Of a stretch of DNA of 64,000 nucleotides, positions 57,410 to 64,000 are shown in pieces. The position numbers and the translations under genes are program-made. A model generated the notes under the pieces. It had not been told where the DNA came from, searched no databases, and worked only from the letters and a program-made list of their open reading frames with translations. Numbering within the stretch: position 1 is the stretch's first letter; every line of letters begins with the position of its first letter. This stretch comes from Malachius bipustulatus (taxonomy: Eukaryota > Arthropoda > Insecta > Coleoptera > Melyridae): assembly GCA_910589415.1 (NCBI GenBank), contig OU342632.1, positions 36,655,637-36,719,636 of the forward strand, in the 5' to 3' direction.

Positions 57410-58755
57410 CTCTGAAGAAGTAACGTCTTATATTGCCTAAAAATTTAAAAAAAATTGTGGCGGCTTGGAAATTCAGCTACTGAATTCTGTGGGCTGTGGG
57501 CCATAAGAATAATGTGCTGGCCAAATAGCTAGTAAAAGCTAAAGGCCATAAACCCTAAAGAAGAAGAAGAAGTATTCTGTGGGCCCGCATTCAAAACTAA
57601 TGAAAGCTCATCTCAAATCATGGCGGATCTCTATGCACCGAGTAGATGCGCGAACTCGGTATTTTTATTGAAGTTTATATTCTGATTGTACCTATTCTGT
57701 GGTTTTGATTTGAGTAACAATAAAATGATCTTGTTTTGTAAATTTGTTTGCACATTTCTTGATCTTTTTGATGCCTGGGGCGACTAATATAAAAATATAT
57801 TTCCCGCTTGTTAATCTTTTCTAATAGCAGCGTTTTGAAAAACCATCTCGAATGAGGAGAAATTCTAGTTTCATTTTGAATAACGCGTTTTTTTCTTATT
57901 CTATTCTAATAAAATTGGAAAAAATTACCTTCTAATCCAATATTCCTAATATTTTTATAATATCAAATACTCTCCTTTGATAATAATTATAAGCATTTGC
58001 ATTCACTGGCCACTGGTCACTGGTCACTGTCACAGCGATCAGAATCATCAATCAAGCAGCTTGTTGTAGTAGCATAAACGTCAAAAAATGTTGTATTATG
58101 TTGTAATTGTAATTAAATATGACAAATGACGTTTGGGTCTATAGCAAATTATGCTCAGCGGGGAAAGTATGAGTCGAAACTCGAAACGCATGAATTTATA
58201 TACCTATTTACTTACTCGAGTTCACTGCAGCATTAATTATAACTTAATTATAAATAGCTAAAGGATTGCTTATTATTATGAGATGATGAGCATGCGTATT
58301 AAGAAATACCGCTGTGGCTTTTAACGTCTTATAACTTGATACATGACACTAATGACAGTCTAGTAGTAATCAAAGTTGTCAATATCATCTGTAGTAGTTT
58401 GTTGCATGACATGTTGTAATGTTTTGTTTACATGTCATAAGTCGAAGCGTTGAAGTGAAGTTGAAGAATGAAAGCAAAAAAGGTGAGGTGAGGTAAGGGG
58501 TAAGGACTAAGGAGAATTTCCAACTCCAACAAGAAACCTTCCCTTACTGCCGAGTTTTCACGTGTTTTTCAAGGGCCTTTCGGCCAGATTATCACAAATA
58601 CATATTTATAAAACAATTTATCCCAAATTAAGACGAGTTAACTTGTTCGCTCTTCCTTGGCTTGATTGGAATCTTCCAGCAGGAGGTTGTTCAGTTGGGT
58701 TGGAATAGGTGTACCACTTTTTCTTTTATTTCCCAGTCGGTTTCTGTTCAACAAA
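57410..58755. promoter_or_regulatory. 5' flank of DDA1
   Basis: AT-rich, no ORF supported. It includes the DDA1 promoter and 5' UTR near its right end; GAGGTGAGGTAAGG-type purine-rich sequence lies at 58480-58505. Exact start unknown. Confidence 0.35.
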
Positions 58756-61700
58756 ATGGTAAGTATACATCAATAATTTTAGTTCCTTCATTCAGATCGT
58801 TTATATTTTTCAGAGTGTCGCAGAATTCTTAAAAGGCTTACCTTCCTATAATGAAACCAACTTCACAAAGTTCCATGTGGATGTCAACAGCAGATCCCCT
58901 CTGAAAAAACCATCTGTTTATGTACCCACTAAAGATTTTCCTTCAGAACAGAGTGAGTAATTATTGTTTGGGTTTTTGTATCTTTGCAGCATGGCATGTA
59001 TACTTTTTTATCTTTGAAATGGAAGCATAGTTATCATCTCATGTGCTGTTCTAATGATGCTAGGTAATTAGTAATTACTGCACTCATAGTGACTGTAAAT
59101 TGTTACTGTAGTAATTACAACAAACCCCATGCTTTATAATTGACATTTGCATTATACAGGGTGCTGTAGAACTCGTGGAAAAATCAACAACACACCATGG
59201 GTATTGTGGAATGTGAAAAAAATCGTAACAAAAAAATTCTATCTTCATTTGTTTCCGAGGTAATCCTGTTGTTTAGTCTTCCAAAACACCCCTCACATGC
59301 CCATTCCACTTTTTCCACTCGCGTCGCTCACAGGGTTGCTGCATTAAATCAGGTCTTTGGTCAGGGTAGGTTTTTTTTTCCTTTAAAAGTCCCTAAAATT
59401 AAAAAAAAAACCTACCCTGACCAAAGAGCTGATTTAATGTAGCAACACTGTGCCTGCTGTGAGCGACGCGAGTGGAAAAAGTGGAATGGGCATGTGAGGG
59501 GTGTTTTGGAAGACTAAACAGGATTACCGTTTCCGAGATATCGCAATAATTTCCTTTTAAAGTATGGCAACATTGCATCGAGTTATATTAGTATTCTATG
59601 GTTGCAAATTTGCAAGTCATACCTTGTCAATTTATCAAAATTCGCTGTCTTGAAAATTTTCTACCACGACTAACTTATAACAATAACCTCCAAATCTAAA
59701 TAATCAGCTGTTTCTCTTATTTACACACAGATACTAGAGTAATATATAGTAATACAACGACTTATACTCTTTCACTTGACTTGTCTATACTTCACTTCGT
59801 TTTCTACTTCACTATTCACAATCACTTCTAACTGAACACTACCACTGGCTACAACTGACTACTCTGTCTTTTTTTCTCTGTGATACTTCAGCTCTCATTC
59901 ACATCCAAAATACAACTAATGCACTCTCCAGCCACGGCGGTTCTTATATAGTGCCCTAAAGTGTCATCGAAGTTATCTAGGAGCTTCACTGACGTGTCTA
60001 GTCTCAACGCATTCTCGAACATGCACAGAATGCGGAATCATTCTGGTATTTAGTAGAACTGTCTGTTACACTCATACACTGACCTGGCAATGTGTCATTC
60101 CTGTCATGTCACTAGATCCGTCTCGAAATCGAATTGCCGAAACATAACCAAATTGCAGAAGGTAATTTTTCAACACTAGATGCTGCCTATCTTTGATTAC
60201 TCTCCTAAGTGTTAAGGATTCTTTATATCATCAATTTTGTGCCATTCTATCAAGCTTCCCTTATTTCACAAGGTTCACAGGCAAGGCATATCTCCTTTGA
60301 AAAAATTATTTAAGAGTGCAGATGTTTGGAGCCATGAAGGCAAGAGGATGGGGGCTAGACGCTTGTACTTCATACTTACTAATATAAATAAGAAATACAC
60401 CATTACAATCAGGGTTCGAAAAAATCATGATTTTTTTATAAAAATCAAAAATCAATGATTTTTATTAAAAAAATCAAAAAAATCGTGATTTTTTTGATTT
60501 GTTAAATTTTTTTTTAATTTCTAATAATGTGGTATAATCTATTTTCCGCTCTTTTACGCTCTCACATCAGATATGTGAGAAGTTTTTGCTTCATATTTTC
60601 GTTAAGGCTGACAAGTGGTCGCCACACCATGAATTTTGCGTTTTTCCCTTGTAATTTTTTTCTTCACTTTTGGTTTTGTTGAATTATATAATTAAAAATA
60701 ATAAAATTAAATTAAAGAATTGAAACAAATTTATTTACCAGAATCAGGTAAAATTCAGAAAAGTTAGAAACATTTTTTATGAATTATACTTATGAAGAAT
60801 TCTTTAGGGGGCCGAAGTATCACACAAAGCCCCCCAAACCCTTTCACTATTCAAGAACACATAATAAATAATAATAAAAAAGGACATTCCTTTATTGTTT
60901 ATTTTTTATTTCCAAGTTCATGGTCCAGCTAAGTGAGATCAAAAGAAAGATGCAGGAGATGAAATATAATAATAGATACAATAATTATTGGTTGTTCCCA
61001 TAATTACCTACTGCATCTATTCAAATTCAAACTTAAAGCAGGAATACATAAATTATGATCACCCTTTAAAGGTTTCAAGTTTCAAAAGAAAGCAATAAAA
61101 TATGTTTTCAATGTTTTCATCAATAATAATTACTATCTGAGGTTTATGGTACCCTTCACCCTTCTATCGAGCCTTCTATATGATATGATTTTTGTTGCAC
61201 CAATTAAAATTTCTTATAGAAAATAAAAAACTCGATAAAAACATAGTATTTCTGATTTTTTTGATTTTAATCGTTGATTAATATAAAAAAATCACTTGAT
61301 TTAAATCGTTGATTTAAATTGTGATTTAAATCAAATGATTTAAATCGGGCGAACCCTGATTACAATCACTAACATTATCTGTAGTGTAAGTGTATGCCAA
61401 GAAGAAGACTGGATGAGCTTTATCAAACGATCATTCATTAAAAGTTACGATTGAATCCTGGTTAAAAAATGCAGCGTCCTAAAGCTCAGATTTCCGATTA
61501 GGCTAGGTAGGCTATTATAGCCTACGGCGGCAAATTTTTGAAGTTCAAAAATATTTTCGAGTGCTGGGAAATTATGTGACCTTGGATATTGAAAAAAAAT
61601 TTGCCTGCGGCGCTTTATCAAGGGGCACTGAGCTTGCCTTTACAAGCAGCATCATGCACTTATTACAGATTGAAAATTCTGGCATTTTGGCGATCTTTTC

Positions 61701-62201
61701 ATCACTTTTTTAGCAAAAGAATTCTAAAATTATGCGACGGGGATTAAATAATACCATAGGCGGCGATTTGATTCAGCCTATAGGCGGCACATTTGTAAAT
61801 CCGCCTCTGCTAAAGCTTTCACATTTCTCTCATTCACACACTCTCAGGTTACTCTTTCTTTTAAGCCCTGGAATCAATAATCATTTTGATACTTGCCAAA
61901 GTGTGTTCCACTGTAAATTTAATTTAACTAATCAATGGTGTGAACAAGTTTAATTTTCTAATTTAAAGGTGTGACTGTTTTTAACTGTTTTATTCTATTT
62001 ACAGTAATAGTGACAGAGAAGACCACGATACTCTTAAAATTCATGCAACAGAGATGGGACAAGAAGGTGAGCATTCCTCCTATTTTTTTAAAGTTCACCT
62101 CTATATGGAGCTTTCATTTTTAGAACTCGAAGAAGCGAGATCTTCCCACGGATTACGATGAACCTTCTCGGAAAAGGCCAAGGCAAGATTTTAGTTCTTA
62201 G
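58756..62201 (+). CDS. DDA1: DDA1 (DET1- and DDB1-associated protein 1)
   Basis: Four coding exons: 58756-58758 (only the ATG), 58814-58952, 62005-62066 and 62124-62201; 93 aa. The sequence follows the family: AEFLKGLPSYNETNFTKFH, then PSVYVPTKDFPSEQIIVTEK, TILLKFMQQRWDKK and a basic tail with PSRKRPRQ. DDA1 is a small core component of CUL4-DDB1 E3 ubiquitin ligases (with DET1 or DCAF receptors) and acts in the nucleus. Human DDA1 is 102 aa, so this is full length. The 3 kb second intron carries two mobile elements. Start fits because the spliced protein begins MSVAEFLKGL. Confidence 0.95.
59158..59530. mobile_element. Palindromic repeat in DDA1 intron 2
   Basis: Arms 59251-59380 and 59400-59527 are inverted copies (AATGGGCATGTGAGGGGTGT at the outer part). 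A CAGGGTGCTGTAGAACTC end precedes the left arm at 59158; a matching right end is missing. The 81-aa ORF here is arm sequence. Confidence 0.65.
60410..61358. mobile_element. Non-autonomous hAT element with 8-bp target duplication
   Basis: Begins CAGGGTTCG (60410) and ends CGAACCCTG (61358). The flanks ATTACAAT at 60402-60409 and 61359-61366 are a perfect 8-bp direct repeat, the hAT hallmark. Subterminal regions are runs of AAATCATGATTTTT/GATTTAAATC repeats. 949 bp, no transposase frame. Confidence 0.9.
61367..62004 (+). other. 3' part of DDA1 intron 2
   Basis: Ends with TATTCTATTTACAG, a clear acceptor. Short ORFs here (for example at 61732) have no recognised product. Confidence 0.5.
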
Positions 62202-64000
62202 ACTGTAAATTCTCGTTACTTGTGTTTCTTGTGTAAGACTTACTTTTCGTTAGCTGTATTCCTCGTGTTCAGAAATAAGTTTTTGAAACATGTTCCACAA
62301 TTAAGCACATCATATCAGAACCTTTATGAGATGAGAGATCGGAGTCTTAGTCAATCCACAATATTTTGTTAGTTTTTTTTTAACTGGCCAAATTCCTCGC
62401 GTCCTAAATTTGATTTGTGCCTAATTTTACTAAAGCATGCTGCATGCATGGAAATGTCAGTTTTTGTTTTGATTATGATATGGAAATAACCATGTCTCAA
62501 GCAAGGATGAGGAATGACATAATCTGCAGTACATTTCATTTGATAGATTTAAAAATATAGTAACTGGCACTAGTAGCTGATGAAGTAAATGTACCAATTA
62601 TTTAATAATCAATTATTCATATTAGCAAGAAGCCAAGAAGTACTCTTATTGTTAGGGTTTCATTTATTGAAAGTGTGGAAAAGGCTGGGTCTCTCCTGAT
62701 TGTAATTTCGTAATAGCATTATTTCCCATGTCAGAAATTGAATTAAAATTTAATTTATTATTAGGTGGTTACTTGTGTTTTGTTTTGAATAGAAATAAAA
62801 TATTTCTCAAAAATAACTGGAATATGTAGGTATACGGAGTCGGAGTGTATTATACATTATTCTTATGGCTGTTGGAAAAGTATAAGAATGAGATTTGAAC
62901 AATCAATATTGCAATAACGTAGTTATAATCTTTCATCTATAATTATTATTATAAATACAGCTAATGAAAATCAATTTAGTGTGTTCTTGAAAATATAATT
63001 TTAATTTAATTATTATCTCCTTTTTATATCTACGATTATTTATGTCGCAGGTTGGGGTTGTTTTACTAGCACTTAAATCCTTATTAAAAAAAATTATTGT
63101 TCCCACTTTCTCATCATAATTGCCTCAGTTTCTGAAACCAGAATGTTTCTTAGATAGACTCAACTTCCCCTGAACACTTCCAATACTCAGAGCTCCAATT
63201 CCTCAAAATTGCCTCCTGGGAATTAGGTAAGGTGCTATTTAAACAACATTCCAAAGATTACCCTGTATTAACACATGCAATGAAGTGTATTCAGTTGGTT
63301 ATCATAAAATTATAGGTATACTTTAACTACTTGACAAATCAGGCAGTAAAAAATGTAACTAAAATGGGCGCAAAACTGTAACATTAACAAATTTTCCTGA
63401 AACTATAAATTGTACACTGAGTTATGTAACTTATTCTGACTCCCCAAGATCTATGAGTCATTGACCAAAGCTCTCTTTAATTATCTTTGACATTTTTTTG
63501 GTTCTTTTATTTTCAGGTGTCTCTTGAAGGAATGAGATTTTATATTTGAATTGAAATTTGAATAATGTAACAATAATAATTCTAGAAATAATAAATAATT
63601 CTAAACTAAGATTATGATTTTATTATAACAATGAATAATAATAACATAACATGGTTTACTTTTTGTTGTTACGGTAATTTTTGTTTAAAGTGTGTAAGAA
63701 GTTAAAGTTCCCTTATTTTATGATAACCCTTCCTTTATTATATTAATGTGTTTAGTTCTCATTTTTATACTTCTGTTTTTGAATTTGTAAATATTTCATA
63801 ATAAAATATTATTTTACTGTTATTATTTTCTTATTACCTACTTATCTTTCTGGCCCCTCTATGTCTGGGACAAAATCAATTCCTCTTAGGTGCATTAATT
63901 TAGAAATGCAGCAATAATTACTCAGTTTTATGTATTATGGTAGCTCTATTATTTGGTCAGAAAGAAAATTACAAAGCCAAAGATCAAACCTCTGATCAAA
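62202..64000. other. DDA1 3' UTR and downstream intergenic
   Basis: AATAAA-type signals occur near 62272 and 62795. No further gene recognised up to the window end. Sequence stays AT-rich. Confidence 0.4.

Noticed and set aside
1..64000. tRNA, rRNA genes and CRISPR arrays
   Set aside because: None was recognised; the regular repeats are palindromic transposons and one minisatellite, and the genes are eukaryotic and spliced.

Overview
The window is AT-rich animal nuclear DNA with spliced genes, GT-AG introns and many DNA transposon remnants. The gene set (snapin, HEMK2, eco, a dah/dystrotelin-type gene, hillarin, DDA1) and the short 5' introns point to an insect. The abundant TA-flanked repeats ending CAGGGTG/CACCCTG suggest a beetle or a relative, but that is an impression and not a proof.

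Layout. At 1.2-2.3 kb, snapin and HEMK2 lie on the + strand with two bases between stop and start, so they look dicistronic. At 2.8-5.0 kb there is one palindromic element inserted into another. At 5.8-7.8 kb (-) is the cohesin acetyltransferase eco. At 9.3-9.9 kb (+) is a small methyltransferase-like gene. At 10.2-12.0 kb (-) is a gene with 11 C2H2 zinc fingers. At 12.8-14.3 kb is a nearly perfect 1.45 kb palindrome. At 14.6-19.2 kb (+) is a ten-exon dystrotelin/dah-like gene. At 20.6-33.9 kb (-) is hillarin (LIM + coiled coil + transglutaminase-like), whose 9 kb intron holds LINE and palindromic fragments. From 34 to 57 kb I find no convincing protein gene. This stretch holds LINE fragments, a 178-bp tandem array, a DD41D transposase remnant and a dense run of palindromic elements. 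At 58.8-62.2 kb (+) is DDA1, with a hAT element carrying a perfect 8-bp target duplication in its intron.

The genes are unrelated housekeeping, cytoskeletal and regulatory genes and form no pathway. The most unusual content is the palindromic repeat system. Several palindromes are concentric: pairs of CAGGGTG-type ends lie at several depths around one centre. Short modules of about 59-60 bp, themselves bounded by inverted ends and TA, sit symmetrically in the arms. Two palindromes share a core but carry different outer shells, and one of those shells is the terminal repeat of the DD41D transposase element. I infer a family of foldback elements that exchange or accrete end modules.

All exon boundaries were read by eye from splice consensus and reading frame. 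Family names come from recognised motifs; no database search was run.
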